The notes below the pieces were generated by a model. It had not been told where the DNA came from, searched no databases, and saw only the letters and a program-made list of their open reading frames with translations. A stretch of 64,000 nucleotides of DNA, taken from positions 22,591 to 86,590 of the forward strand of contig JAUZRQ010000001.1 in assembly GCA_030950365.1 (NCBI GenBank), written 5' to 3'. Positions 42,097 to 51,511 of the stretch are shown here, in pieces; position 1 is the first letter of the stretch; every line of letters begins with the position of its first letter. Source of the stretch: Candidatus Zhuqueibacterota bacterium (GTDB taxonomy: Bacteria; Zhuqueibacterota; Zhuqueibacteria; Zhuqueibacterales; Geothermadaptataceae). A program made the position numbers and the translations under genes.

Positions 42097-43091
42097 GCGC
42101 ACATTTGAAAATCATTGCCGTGCTGGGCGGCAATGGCTTCCTCGGCTGGCACACAACCCGGGCGCTGTTGGAGCGCGGCTATGAGGTGCATGTGTATTCC
42201 CGGCATGCCTGCGAAATGGACGAGCGCCATCCGCGCCTGACCTGCTTCAATCTGGATATTCGCCTGGCGAACCAGTTGCCTGGCGCCGACGAATACAATG
42301 CGGTCATCAACGCCACGGGGCGGGTGGCAGGCGTCGGCTACAATGCCAGCCATCACTCGGAGATGCTGGTGGAAAATTTCGAGCTCATGCGCCATGCCGC
42401 CGATCTGGCCGCGAACCAGGCGCGGTACTTCGTGCAGATTTCATCGGCCTGTGTGTATGCCAACGAAGTCAGCGCAGGCGCTCGGGAGGAGCAGGGTTTC
42501 CTCGGCGAGCCGGATGCCGCCAATTATGGCTATGGCTGGGGCAAGCGGATGGGCGAGATTTACACGCGCACGCGCTTCACCGAAGTGGACAAGCCGGCGC
42601 TGGTGCTCAGGCCGTACAACCTTTACGGCCCGCGGGATGATTTCAGCGAGCATGCGCACGTGATTCCGTCGCTGATTCGCAAGTTCCTGTTCCACGATGA
42701 GATTCAGGTGTGGGGCGATGGCTCGCAGGTGCGCGAATTTGTGTATGTGGAAGACCTGGCGCAAAGCATCGCCCTGGCCGTGGAGCGCCGATTAACCGGT
42801 ACCCTCAATGTGTGCGGCGGCAAAGCCAACGCCATCACCATCCGCGAGCTGGTGGAACTGATCGAGCGGATCATGCAAACCGGAAAGCCGATTCGGTTCA
42901 AAGCTAAGGGGCCCGTCGGCCAGCTGCAAAAATTTGGCAATCCTGAACTGGCGCGTCAGTATGAATTGCCTGTCTCGATGTCTTTATTCGAGGGACTTCA
43001 ACGAACCATCCACTGGTATTTACAGCATATTAAAGAGGACAAGGAGTTTGTTTGGCAGAACGATACCATGCAAGTTGAGTCAAATCATTAA
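42093..43091 (+). CDS. NAD(P)-dependent epimerase/reductase (GDP-fucose synthase or ColC-like)
   Basis: A 332-aa extended SDR with IAVLGGNGFLGWHTTRALLE (Rossmann), ISSACVYANE and the catalytic YGYGWGKRMGEIYT (Tyr-x3-Lys). The segment PYNLYGPRDDFSEHAHVIPS resembles GDP-fucose synthase and ColC, which epimerise C5 and reduce C4 of a GDP-4-keto sugar. It overlaps the upstream ColD-like gene by ATGA. The three genes gmd, colD-like and this one would suffice for a GDP-3,6-dideoxyhexose such as colitose; that product is inferred. A fucose-like product would not need the dehydratase. Confidence 0.83.
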   Translation: MSAHLKIIAVLGGNGFLGWHTTRALLERGYEVHVYSRHACEMDERHPRLTCFNLDIRLANQLPGADEYNAVINATGRVAGVGYNASHHSEMLVENFELMRHAADLAANQARYFVQISSACVYANEVSAGAREEQGFLGEPDAANYGYGWGKRMGEIYTRTRFTEVDKPALVLRPYNLYGPRDDFSEHAHVIPSLIRKFLFHDEIQVWGDGSQVREFVYVEDLAQSIALAVERRLTGTLNVCGGKANAITIRELVELIERIMQTGKPIRFKAKGPVGQLQKFGNPELARQYELPVSMSLFEGLQRTIHWYLQHIKEDKEFVWQNDTMQVESNH

Positions 43092-43108
43092 AACACTGTT
43101 AACTTTTT

Positions 43109-43135
43109 AAAGATCATTGTGGCTTTACCGAAAGT
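43109..43135 (+). promoter_or_regulatory. Weak sigma-28-like promoter before the second multi-module GT
   Basis: TAAA at 43109-43112, 15 bases, then ACCGAAAG at 43128-43135. The -35 and spacing are perfect; the -10 shares only CCGA and one further base with GCCGATAA. It lies about 60 bp before the start codon. Confidence 0.3.
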
Positions 43136-43195
43136 TGCTTTGAAAGGACATCCCAGGAAAATCCCTTACGATTCTAACCTTTTCTTCTGAACTCA

Positions 43196-46100
43196 ATGAA
43201 TCTTCATGATCAAATTCAATTCGCTGAGCATTTATTCCATCGGGGCGAGATTGAAGCGGCGAAATTACACTTACAACAATTGAATCAACGGTTTCCGCAA
43301 AACGCGGATGTTTTAAACAATTTGGCCGTCATAGCGCTTCAAGAGGGGAATCCTGAGATCGCGGAAGACCTTTTGCTGCAAGCTTTTAAAGAAGAAAACA
43401 ACAACCCGGATGTTCTCACGAACTTATTGGATATCGCGGCGCAACAGGAGCACAATGCAGACGTCGTTCGTTTGTGCCATTATATTGTCACGCAAGTCTC
43501 GGATGCGTCGGTTTTGCAAGAGATCGTGCAGAGCCATCTGACAAATATAGCATGGCAGTTTATTCTTAGCGTTATTGAAGACACTGTCCCGGCTTTTATG
43601 AATGATCACTCGAGATGGGAGGATAAATTCGGACAAACCAATAAGGAACAAGTCAAAAGCCCAGAGACCTGGCTTGAATGCTTAAGCCTGACGCTATATA
43701 ACTTATTTGTTCGCAGCGCGCCAAAGGAAGCCCAGAAAATCCTGATGAATTATAAAAATCATTCTTTAGCGCATCATGAATTAAAGCTGGCATTGATCTC
43801 GGCACTTTGGCTGTACCAGAAACGCGTATATGAGTGTATCCATTTTGCAGATCAGCTCAAAAGAAGTCAAGGTGATTATAAAGATTTTGCAGAAGCCCTG
43901 ATTCTTCGCGCCAGGACCGTTGAAAAAAACACAGAAGTCGAAAGAGCTTATTCTGAAATCCTGTTTGTTGTCGGCGATGATATCGGCGATATTGTCATGA
44001 TTACTCCTACACTCCAGGCCATCCGGCAACGCTTTCCACAGTCTCGAATTACTGTTTTGGGCAAAAAACCTGCTGTTGAGTTGCTCATCGGTGCAGATTT
44101 TGTCGATGAAATCATTTTTGAATGGCAGGAACAGCAGTTCGATATTGCCCTTTTGTCCTTTAGCGGGGGAGAATGGTTAAATGAAAAAGACTTCGATTTT
44201 GATAAACAGATCAGTTACATCTGGCAGCCGGATTTGCGCCCCGGATTGGAACACCGAAGCGAAGCCTATTTCCGAATGGCGCAAAATTTAGGATATATCG
44301 GCCAAATGCCAAAAGCAAGCATTCGTTGGCAAGATTATCCACTTGCTGGTCTGAGAAAACGTCCGATCGCGGTTATAAATCCAGCCGATTTTGGTGATTT
44401 TGAAGAGCGTTTGCATTGGCCCTATTTTCCAGACCTGGCTGAGCGTCTAGTGCACATCGGCTATCAAGTTGTTCTATTGGGTCCCCAAAAGGTGAATGAG
44501 CGTGGCAGGGATGAGCACTGGCCAGAGCAGGTGGTTGACTTGCGGGATATTTCACTTCAAAGTACAGCCGGAGTCATTCAGCAGGCGGACCTTTTTATTG
44601 GCGTTGCCGGAGGCCTGGCCCATATAGCGGCCGCATTGGAAATTCAAACGTATGTTTTATGGGGTGCGGCGAATACCTCCCAAAAACAACCTACAGGTCC
44701 GAAAGTTCATATCTTATCAACCCATCTGGATTGCAGTCCCTGTGAAGGCGCTGAACGCTGGAATCACTGTTCGGACTGGCAATGCATGAAGAAGATGGGG
44801 GTAGGTTGGGTTTTTGAGCAAATCCAGCAGAAAGGCAGGCAACAGCAGTTTCAAATTCATCTCAGAGAATACTATGACACGCAAACCATTAAAGAAAATG
44901 ATAAATTGTATCTGGTTCAAAATGAATTGAAAGAACCATTGACCGTCCATCTGGTAGCGAAGCTGGATTCCAGTTATGTGAAAAACCTGCGTAACGAGTT
45001 CGAGAAAGTTGGATGTCGGGTCATATTCACTGATCCTCATTTTCATCGTAACGACTTGAAATTCAAACTGTTGCGGCCAGCCCATTTTTTACTGGTATTG
45101 GCATCATGTCGTATTCCGGGTGAACTGCTAAAACAAATACCGATAACCAAGGTCCTATGGATTCAGGAGCACTCAGATGAAACTATGAAGTATTTGGTCT
45201 CGTCAGGTTGTGATTTTGATTACGTCTATACCTATGATTATGCTTCCATCGATCGTTATCGCGATTTAGGGATTCATCGAATTGCCTGGCTGCCTACTGA
45301 TGCGATTTCTCAGTTGCCTCAAGGTTTGAATGTGAGACGAGAGATTGAGAAAGAAGAACGGTCAGTACTCGGTCAGGTTCAGCAAATTTTAGAAGATTTT
45401 CATTTATGGCCTCAGGATAGCGCGAACGATTCTGCCTGCAAACAGGGGAAATGGATAGCGGGACGGAATCGCCATTTGGGCGCCTGGGCAAATCGAGATT
45501 TTTGGCTTGCGGAGGCTCATTATCAGCGTGCTTGCAGGCTTATCCAATCCGGAAATCTGTCTCAGGCGAAAGCGGAAATTGCACATTGTCTATACCTGAA
45601 TCCTGAGCACAACGATGCATGGAGCCTGCATGATCAGCATTTAAAACCAAAGCTGAATACCTCCTCTCATGTCAAGGATGAGCCGTTCCGGATGAAGCCG
45701 TTCTATATTGCCGAAAAGGTCATTCGGCGTCAGGTTTCGGATCGACTGAAAGTGCTTTTTATTACCCCTCCCGGGCTGGGGACCAATTTAACGCCAGAGA
45801 TGGTGGCTGCAGAAGAATTGAAAAAATTAGGACATGATGTAACAATTGTGGCAACTTATGATGATATCAGCCTTACTCGGGATGACTATGATGTTATTTA
45901 CGTGGGCATGCATATTTCAGCGCCTGCGGGATGGCGAGCGCATAAGATTTTAAAAATTCCCGTTTACATGCATTTGCAAGGTTGCGGTTGGTGGCGCATT
46001 GGGCTGGATGATCCGGAAAAATGGGAGTTTCATCCGGATGAAGCGACACAACTACGGCAGCAAATCTTGCAATGGCAGCGCTATTATCGTTATGTCTGTG

Positions 46101-46777
46101 AATTGGTGGATCGGGCGGATTACAAGGATGCCGGATGCGAATGGCATGTACGCGCTGCTGAATTCCTGCTCGACCGAGAACTGAATTATCCACTGCATGG
46201 AGCGATGGTCGATTTGCGAACAGCAATGCAAGCGGATCCGAATATTAAACCGGAGTACAAAATCGTTACAATTTCGCGACTAACGCAGGATAAAATGGTT
46301 CATCACATTGCAGAAGCCTTGAAATTGCTGGATGCCCCGCCATTATGGTCAATCATCGGTCCTGGGCCATCACGTGCCTATATTGAGCAGATATTAAAAG
46401 GCTCCAAAGTCAAGTACAAGTTTCACGGGCCGGTTTTTGGTATCGAAAAATTCAATGAACTAAAAAGTGCAATGTTTGCAGTTTCTCTGCGAACCGGTGT
46501 GCCACAAGCAGAAGCACTCTGTGTGGATCGGCCATCGATTGGCTACTATAGCTACATCCGGCAAATCTGGCCTGATGACATTGTATTGTATGCGAAATTT
46601 GGAGATATTGAAGATCTGGCAGCCAAAATTCAATATTTCATTGATCATCCTGAAGAACGAGAGAAAAGAGCAAAGTTGGGCAAGAGGCGTTTGTTGAACG
46701 GCGAGTTGCTATTGAAACCAGCCAATATCTTTGCAAAAGAAATTGAACAAATACTATGGAATCTGGCAAGAGGATAG
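43196..46777 (+). CDS. Mosaic glycosyltransferase: TPR + GT9-like + CgeB remnant + GT4
   Basis: A 1193-aa paralogue of the gene at 35998. TPR repeats at residues 1-110 ([18 protein letters not shown]) and a GT9-like domain (about 254-545) match it closely in order, but the [12 protein letters not shown] motif is GVAGGLAHIAAA here, lacking the conserved Asp. Residues about 580-700 resemble the first half of the CgeB domain; the rest is replaced by a TPR-like stretch (about 770-815). Residues 850-1190 are a GT4 domain (VTISRLTQDKMVHHIAEALK, IGPGPSRAYIEQILKGSKVK). The GT4 unit is probably the active one. It lies 18 bp from no overlap: the next gene starts 3 bp after its stop. Confidence 0.85.
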   Translation: MNLHDQIQFAEHLFHRGEIEAAKLHLQQLNQRFPQNADVLNNLAVIALQEGNPEIAEDLLLQAFKEENNNPDVLTNLLDIAAQQEHNADVVRLCHYIVTQVSDASVLQEIVQSHLTNIAWQFILSVIEDTVPAFMNDHSRWEDKFGQTNKEQVKSPETWLECLSLTLYNLFVRSAPKEAQKILMNYKNHSLAHHELKLALISALWLYQKRVYECIHFADQLKRSQGDYKDFAEALILRARTVEKNTEVERAYSEILFVVGDDIGDIVMITPTLQAIRQRFPQSRITVLGKKPAVELLIGADFVDEIIFEWQEQQFDIALLSFSGGEWLNEKDFDFDKQISYIWQPDLRPGLEHRSEAYFRMAQNLGYIGQMPKASIRWQDYPLAGLRKRPIAVINPADFGDFEERLHWPYFPDLAERLVHIGYQVVLLGPQKVNERGRDEHWPEQVVDLRDISLQSTAGVIQQADLFIGVAGGLAHIAAALEIQTYVLWGAANTSQKQPTGPKVHILSTHLDCSPCEGAERWNHCSDWQCMKKMGVGWVFEQIQQKGRQQQFQIHLREYYDTQTIKENDKLYLVQNELKEPLTVHLVAKLDSSYVKNLRNEFEKVGCRVIFTDPHFHRNDLKFKLLRPAHFLLVLASCRIPGELLKQIPITKVLWIQEHSDETMKYLVSSGCDFDYVYTYDYASIDRYRDLGIHRIAWLPTDAISQLPQGLNVRREIEKEERSVLGQVQQILEDFHLWPQDSANDSACKQGKWIAGRNRHLGAWANRDFWLAEAHYQRACRLIQSGNLSQAKAEIAHCLYLNPEHNDAWSLHDQHLKPKLNTSSHVKDEPFRMKPFYIAEKVIRRQVSDRLKVLFITPPGLGTNLTPEMVAAEELKKLGHDVTIVATYDDISLTRDDYDVIYVGMHISAPAGWRAHKILKIPVYMHLQGCGWWRIGLDDPEKWEFHPDEATQLRQQILQWQRYYRYVCELVDRADYKDAGCEWHVRAAEFLLDRELNYPLHGAMVDLRTAMQADPNIKPEYKIVTISRLTQDKMVHHIAEALKLLDAPPLWSIIGPGPSRAYIEQILKGSKVKYKFHGPVFGIEKFNELKSAMFAVSLRTGVPQAEALCVDRPSIGYYSYIRQIWPDDIVLYAKFGDIEDLAAKIQYFIDHPEEREKRAKLGKRRLLNGELLLKPANIFAKEIEQILWNLARG

Positions 46778-46780
46778 ATC

Positions 46781-47398
46781 ATGGCACAGTGGTACCAGCA
46801 TGAATCGGCTTTTGTCTCTCCCGATGCGATCATCGGGGCGGACACAAAAATCTGGCATGGGGCTCAGATTCGAGAATTTGCGAGGATTGGCGATGAATGC
46901 ATCATTGGCAAGGACGTTTATATTGATACAGCGGTAGTTGTGGGAAATCGCTGCAAGTTACAGAATGGCGTTTATCTTTACAATCCAACTTTTATAGAAG
47001 ACGGCGTCTTTGTAGGACCCGGGGCCATGACCACCAACGACAAGCTGCCCCGAGCGGTGAACCCCGATGGCTCCCTCAAAACCAGCGAGGATTGGGTGAA
47101 AGGCAGCGTAAGGATAAAAACCGGCGCTTCCATTGGGGCAGGTGCGATTATTTTGCCTTCGGTCACCATCGGAAGTTGGGCCATGGTCGGAGCAGGCAGC
47201 GTGGTGACCCGGGATGTTCCCGATCATGCGCTGGTGGCGGGAAATCCCGCCAAAATCATCGGCTATGTATGCAAGTGCGGTCGGCGGGTTGAGCGTGCGG
47301 AAGAGAAGTGGATTTGTCCGGAATGTGAATTGGAAAAACAATTCAATCTTGAAAATCGGTTGATCACGGACGTTGAATTATCTGAAGTCTGGAAATAG
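46781..47398 (+). CDS. Hexapeptide-repeat sugar N-acetyltransferase (WbpD/WlbB-like)
   Basis: A 205-aa left-handed beta-helix acyltransferase with repeats such as IIGADTKIWHGAQIREFARI, IEDGVFVGPGAMTTNDKLPR and GASIGAGAIILPSVTIGSWA. Such enzymes N-acetylate the 3-amino group of UDP-2-acetamido-3-amino sugars. A C-terminal zinc-ribbon-like CKCGRR ... WICPECE extension is unusual for the smaller members but is present in this subfamily. It precedes a matching oxidoreductase, epimerase and aminotransferase, which support the role. Confidence 0.9.
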   Translation: MAQWYQHESAFVSPDAIIGADTKIWHGAQIREFARIGDECIIGKDVYIDTAVVVGNRCKLQNGVYLYNPTFIEDGVFVGPGAMTTNDKLPRAVNPDGSLKTSEDWVKGSVRIKTGASIGAGAIILPSVTIGSWAMVGAGSVVTRDVPDHALVAGNPAKIIGYVCKCGRRVERAEEKWICPECELEKQFNLENRLITDVELSEVWK

Positions 47399-47400
47399 CG

Positions 47401-48438
47401 ATGGGCACTTTTCGCGCCGCGGTTATTGGACTCGGAAGCATGGGAAAGAACCATGCCCGGCACTATTTCGAGATGGAAGATGTTGAACTCGTTGCCATTG
47501 CGGACCCGGACTGGAATAGCCTGTCCTGGTTCAGTCGCCGGTATCCCGCCCGTACCTATACCGATCATCGGGAAATGATCGAGCGGGAGCAACCAGATTT
47601 AATTTCTGTGACGGTACCAACCTGGCTCCATCGCCCTGTGGCGCTGGATGTGATAGAAGCAGGAATCCATCTGATTGTCGAAAAGCCAATTGCCTTATAT
47701 GAAGATGAAGCGCTGGAAATCATTGAGCGTGCCGAAGCTCGTGGTGTAAAACTCACCGTCGGTCATGTTGAGCGGTTTAACCCGGTCGTGCGAAAGATGA
47801 AAGAAGAAATCGAAAGGAACAGGCTGGGAAAAATTTTTAAAATACAGGCCAGACGGCAAAGCCCTTATCCCATCCGCATTCAAGATGTGGGGGTAGTTAT
47901 CGATCTGGCCCCGCATGACATCGACATAATGCGGTTTCTCTTAAATGACCGAATCGATCGGTTATACGCAGAAATTCAAAGAAACTTCCGAACCGATCGA
48001 GAAGACGTACTGGCCTGTTTTCTCCGATTTTCCAGTGGCGTTTTGGGACAGCTCGAGGTGGACTGGATCACTCCGACCACGGTCCGAGAATTGAGAATTG
48101 TCGGCGAAAAGGGAATGTTTGTCGCCAATTATTTGACCCAGGAACTTTATTTTTTTGAAAATGGAGAAATGAGCGGAGAATGGGATGGATCGCGCCAATT
48201 CGTTGCGATAAGTGAGGGAGAAATGCATAAATACCGAATTCAACGCAAAGAACCTTTAAGATTGGAACTTGAAGATTTTGTTGACGCCATTCGTAACAAT
48301 CGTCCGCCTCTTGTTGAGGGAGAAGACGGTTTTCAAGCCTTGTGCCTTGCCAGAGCGATCCTGGAATCCGGCCTCAAAGGTACCATTGTACATCCGGATC
48401 GGCTGATTCCAGAGAATGACTTTCAGGCGATGAATTAA
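47401..48438 (+). CDS. Gfo/Idh/MocA oxidoreductase (sugar 3-dehydrogenase, GnnA/WbpB-like)
   Basis: A 345-aa NAD(P)-dependent oxidoreductase. The Rossmann motif AAVIGLGSMGKNHARHY is at the start and the family's EKP motif is IHLIVEKPIALYEDEALEII. The C-terminal substrate domain contains VGHVERFNPVVRKMKEEIER and DLAPHDIDIMRFL. Enzymes such as GnnA or WbpB oxidise C3 of a UDP-GlcNAc-type sugar before amination. The start lies 3 bp after the acetyltransferase stop. It is probably coupled with the aminotransferase at 49466. Confidence 0.88.
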   Translation: MGTFRAAVIGLGSMGKNHARHYFEMEDVELVAIADPDWNSLSWFSRRYPARTYTDHREMIEREQPDLISVTVPTWLHRPVALDVIEAGIHLIVEKPIALYEDEALEIIERAEARGVKLTVGHVERFNPVVRKMKEEIERNRLGKIFKIQARRQSPYPIRIQDVGVVIDLAPHDIDIMRFLLNDRIDRLYAEIQRNFRTDREDVLACFLRFSSGVLGQLEVDWITPTTVRELRIVGEKGMFVANYLTQELYFFENGEMSGEWDGSRQFVAISEGEMHKYRIQRKEPLRLELEDFVDAIRNNRPPLVEGEDGFQALCLARAILESGLKGTIVHPDRLIPENDFQAMN

Positions 48439-48467
48439 AACTTCAATCAAAAGAAGGTGACCTGACC

Positions 48468-49469
48468 ATGGCAGCACTTGACGATAAGCGGATTCTCATA
48501 ACCGGAGGCGCCGGGTTCATCGGCTCCCATCTTGTCGATGCGCTTCTCAATGAACCGGTGCGAGAAATTGTCATTTTCGATAATTTCGTTCGAGGCAGAT
48601 ATGAAAACATTCAGCATGCGTTGATCGATCGACGGGTCAATCTGATAGAAGCAGATATTACCGACTTGGCTGAGCTGACAAAGGCTATCGCGTCCGCAGA
48701 CCTTGTGGTTCATCTGGCCGCTCTCTGGCTATTGGAATGTATTGAAAAACCAGCGGAAGCGCTGCAAGTAAATGTGACCGGGACGTTCAACGTGGCTGAC
48801 GCCTGCCGCAAAGCAGGTGTACAAAAGCTTATCTTCGCTTCTTCTGCATCGGTTTACGGCAATGCGCATTCCACTCCCATGAATGAAGCGCATCCGCTGA
48901 TGAACCGTACCTTTTATGGTGCCACCAAGATTGCCGGTGAACAAATTCTGAAAGCTTTCAATGAAATGTATGGCCTGAATTATTTAGCTTTGCGCTTTTT
49001 TAATGTTTACGGCCCTCGACAGGACTATCGCGGTGCCTACACCAGTGTGATCATGAAAATTCTGGATAGTATAGACCGAAACGAACCACCGTTGATCTAT
49101 GGTGATGGTTCTCAAGCCTATGATTTTATTTACGTGAAAGATGTTGCACAAGCTATTATCAGAGCCTTAAAGGCGGATGTATGTGATGAAGCAATCAACG
49201 TAGCGACCGGAATCAAAACCAGCATCAATGAGCTTACGGAACTGCTGTTGGGGCTAACGGGAAGCCCTGTAAAGCCGCGGTATAAGTCGGCCTCGCAAAT
49301 TTTTGTTACAGATCGAGTCGGCTGCACAGAGAAAGCCCAAAATTTACTGCAATTTAAAGCTACGGTCTCTTTAGTGGATGGACTGCAGGAGCTTATTCAA
49401 TGGAGAACAGCCGATAAGCTTAAAATAAACAGGGAGGTTGAACAGCTTCAGGAGGATGTATTGGCGTGA
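48468..49469 (+). CDS. NAD-dependent epimerase/dehydratase (UDP-sugar 4-epimerase-like)
   Basis: A 333-aa extended SDR with RILITGGAGFIGSHLVDALL, FDNFVRGRYENIQ, ASSASVYGNAHSTPMNEAHP and the catalytic NRTFYGATKIAGEQILKAF (Tyr-x3-Lys). ALRFFNVYGPRQDYRGAYTS is typical of UDP-glucose or UDP-GlcNAc 4-epimerases and relatives. It overlaps the next gene by GTGA. It may give the galacto form of the amino sugar; which substrate it uses is not resolved. Confidence 0.88.
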   Translation: MAALDDKRILITGGAGFIGSHLVDALLNEPVREIVIFDNFVRGRYENIQHALIDRRVNLIEADITDLAELTKAIASADLVVHLAALWLLECIEKPAEALQVNVTGTFNVADACRKAGVQKLIFASSASVYGNAHSTPMNEAHPLMNRTFYGATKIAGEQILKAFNEMYGLNYLALRFFNVYGPRQDYRGAYTSVIMKILDSIDRNEPPLIYGDGSQAYDFIYVKDVAQAIIRALKADVCDEAINVATGIKTSINELTELLLGLTGSPVKPRYKSASQIFVTDRVGCTEKAQNLLQFKATVSLVDGLQELIQWRTADKLKINREVEQLQEDVLA

Positions 49470-50659
49470 ATATTCCACTTACCAGGCCCTTTTTCGGTAA
49501 AGAAGAGCTTGAAGCCATCGCCAAACCATTGCAAAGCGGCTGGGTGGTGCAAGGGCCGCATGTGCAGCAGTTTGAGGAAAAAATGGCTCGATTTGTAGGA
49601 AGCCGAGAGGCTGTAGCCACCTCGAGTTGCACAGCCGCCTTGCATGTGGCCCTCGCGGCTCTGGAATTACAACCCGGTCAGGAAGTCATTGTGCCGGCTT
49701 TTACGTGGGTGGCAACGGCGAATGTCGTCGAATTCCTGCATGCCAAACCTGTGTTCTGTGATATTGAATTGCAGACATTTAATTTAGATGTGAACCGAAT
49801 TGAGGAATTGATTACTGAAAGAACGGCTGGTATTCTACCCGTGCATCAATTCGGTTTGCCGGCGGAAATGGACAGGATACTGTTTCTGGCAGAGAAGCAT
49901 CATCTCTGGGTGGTAGAAGACTGTGCCTGTGCGCTTGGTAGTCGGATTAGCGACAGACATGTGGGCACTTTCGGTCAGGCCGGCTGTTTCAGCTTTCATC
50001 CACGCAAATGCATTACCACAGGCGAAGGGGGAATGATCGTTACAGATTCTGAAGAAATCGCCCGGAAAGCCCGAATTCTGCGAAATCACGGTGCAAGCAT
50101 TTCTGACTTTTCGCGACACCAATCAGAAAACGGTTTCCTGTTGCCCGAATTTCCCTTTATGGGATTTAACTACAGGATGACCGATATTCAGGGCGCCCTG
50201 GGATGCGCTCAAATGCAGCGGCTCCAATGGATTTTGCATGAACGCATCCAAAAAGCAGAACAGTATTTTGAAGCATTAAAAGAAATTGAATGGTTGCGCT
50301 TGCCCGTTGTTCCAGATGGGATGCTCCATACATTTCAATCCTTTGTTTGCCTTTTCTGGCCAGCAGAGCCGAGTTGGGATAACCTGTCTGAGTTGCACGC
50401 GATTAGAAATCGACTGATGCATTTTTTGCAAAAACAGGGGATTGCTACGCGACCTGGTACGGTGGCCGTTCCGGTACAAACCTATTTTAGCAAAAAGTAT
50501 GGCTATCAACCCCATATGTTTCCTGAGGCGTACATAGCAGAAAAACTGAGTGTTACGCTGCCCCTGTATGCGGGCATGACGGAAGAAGAGCAAAATTTTG
50601 TAATAAGCCAGATTAAGCGGTTTGATTTCAAGTTAAGGAAGACTGCTGTTATTAATTAA
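49466..50659 (+). CDS. DegT-family sugar aminotransferase (GnnB/WbpE-like)
   Basis: A 397-aa PLP aminotransferase with all catalytic features: VATSSCTAALHVALAALELQ, DEVIVPAFTWVATANVVEFL-type sequence, EDCACALGSRISDRHVGTFG and the Schiff-base Lys in FSFHPRKCITTGEGGM. It would transfer an amino group to C3 of the keto sugar made by the oxidoreductase. The start is GTG 49466, with CAGGAGGATG upstream, and overlaps the previous stop. It contrasts with the His-containing relative at 40888. Confidence 0.9.
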   Translation: MNIPLTRPFFGKEELEAIAKPLQSGWVVQGPHVQQFEEKMARFVGSREAVATSSCTAALHVALAALELQPGQEVIVPAFTWVATANVVEFLHAKPVFCDIELQTFNLDVNRIEELITERTAGILPVHQFGLPAEMDRILFLAEKHHLWVVEDCACALGSRISDRHVGTFGQAGCFSFHPRKCITTGEGGMIVTDSEEIARKARILRNHGASISDFSRHQSENGFLLPEFPFMGFNYRMTDIQGALGCAQMQRLQWILHERIQKAEQYFEALKEIEWLRLPVVPDGMLHTFQSFVCLFWPAEPSWDNLSELHAIRNRLMHFLQKQGIATRPGTVAVPVQTYFSKKYGYQPHMFPEAYIAEKLSVTLPLYAGMTEEEQNFVISQIKRFDFKLRKTAVIN

Positions 50660-50699
50660 AATGCAATAATGTTCAGAAACTAAGTCTCTGGTAGGATAA

Positions 50700-51503
50700 A
50701 TGGAAATGATTGTTTCAGCTCCTGAATCGAAAAACATTCAACGGCCTTTTGCACTGGCCTCGTTGGTAGAGACGCTGTCGTCATCGCTTGGGCCCAATGA
50801 TGCCGGATTCTTGCAGCGTGTTTATGAAGATGGTTTAGAAAAATATCGCAACCGCCTGCATCAAATCGGTTTTCATCGGCTGGATACGGTTCTGGATGCA
50901 GGCTGTGGTTTTGGACAATGGGCATTTGCATTAGCGTCGGACGTCGAAAAAGTAATCGGGGTGGATGTTTCCAACAACCGAATTAATGTGTGCAATCAAT
51001 TGGCTAAATATTTGGGTATTGAAAATACACATTTCTTGGTGGCTACACTCGAAAATCTCCCTTTACCAACTGAATCGGTGGACGGCATTTTTTGCTATTC
51101 AACTATTTATTTAACCGATTACCGAAAGACGCTGAAAGAATTTTACCGAATATTGAGAAAAGGAGGGCGTATTTATATTTGTACCAATGGGCCAGGGCGC
51201 TACGTGTATGAAATAATCCAGAATCCACGTTCAACCCCTGATTTTAATATGCGGCTTTACGCTTTGAAGACATTTCGAAACACCTTGTTAGGCCGATGGC
51301 ACCATCTTTCAGCGCAAAATGGCGCAAGGATTATGTCGCCATCGGCAACGAAAAGGCGGATGGAACAAATTGGATTTCACATTCTTGGAATAGGGCCGGA
51401 AGGCAGCGTAGAGGTGACGAGAATGCCAAAGAAAGCAGAGCCCTTCCATTCAGCAACCTATTTAGGACTAACGAATGTATTTGAAATTTTGGCTAAAAAA
51501 TAA
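50700..51503 (+). CDS. Class I SAM-dependent methyltransferase
   Basis: A 267-aa methyltransferase. The SAM-binding motif I is VLDAGCGFGQWAFALASDVE, motif II IGVDVSNNRINVCNQLAKYL, and the Methyltransf_11-like block ENLPLPTESVDGIFCYSTIY and LKEFYRILRKGGRIYICTNG follow. The substrate is unknown; its place in the island suggests a sugar or glycan. It has a short GGATAA-type upstream region and lies 40 bp after the aminotransferase gene. Confidence 0.85.
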   Translation: MEMIVSAPESKNIQRPFALASLVETLSSSLGPNDAGFLQRVYEDGLEKYRNRLHQIGFHRLDTVLDAGCGFGQWAFALASDVEKVIGVDVSNNRINVCNQLAKYLGIENTHFLVATLENLPLPTESVDGIFCYSTIYLTDYRKTLKEFYRILRKGGRIYICTNGPGRYVYEIIQNPRSTPDFNMRLYALKTFRNTLLGRWHHLSAQNGARIMSPSATKRRMEQIGFHILGIGPEGSVEVTRMPKKAEPFHSATYLGLTNVFEILAKK

Positions 51504-51511
51504 ATTCGCCC

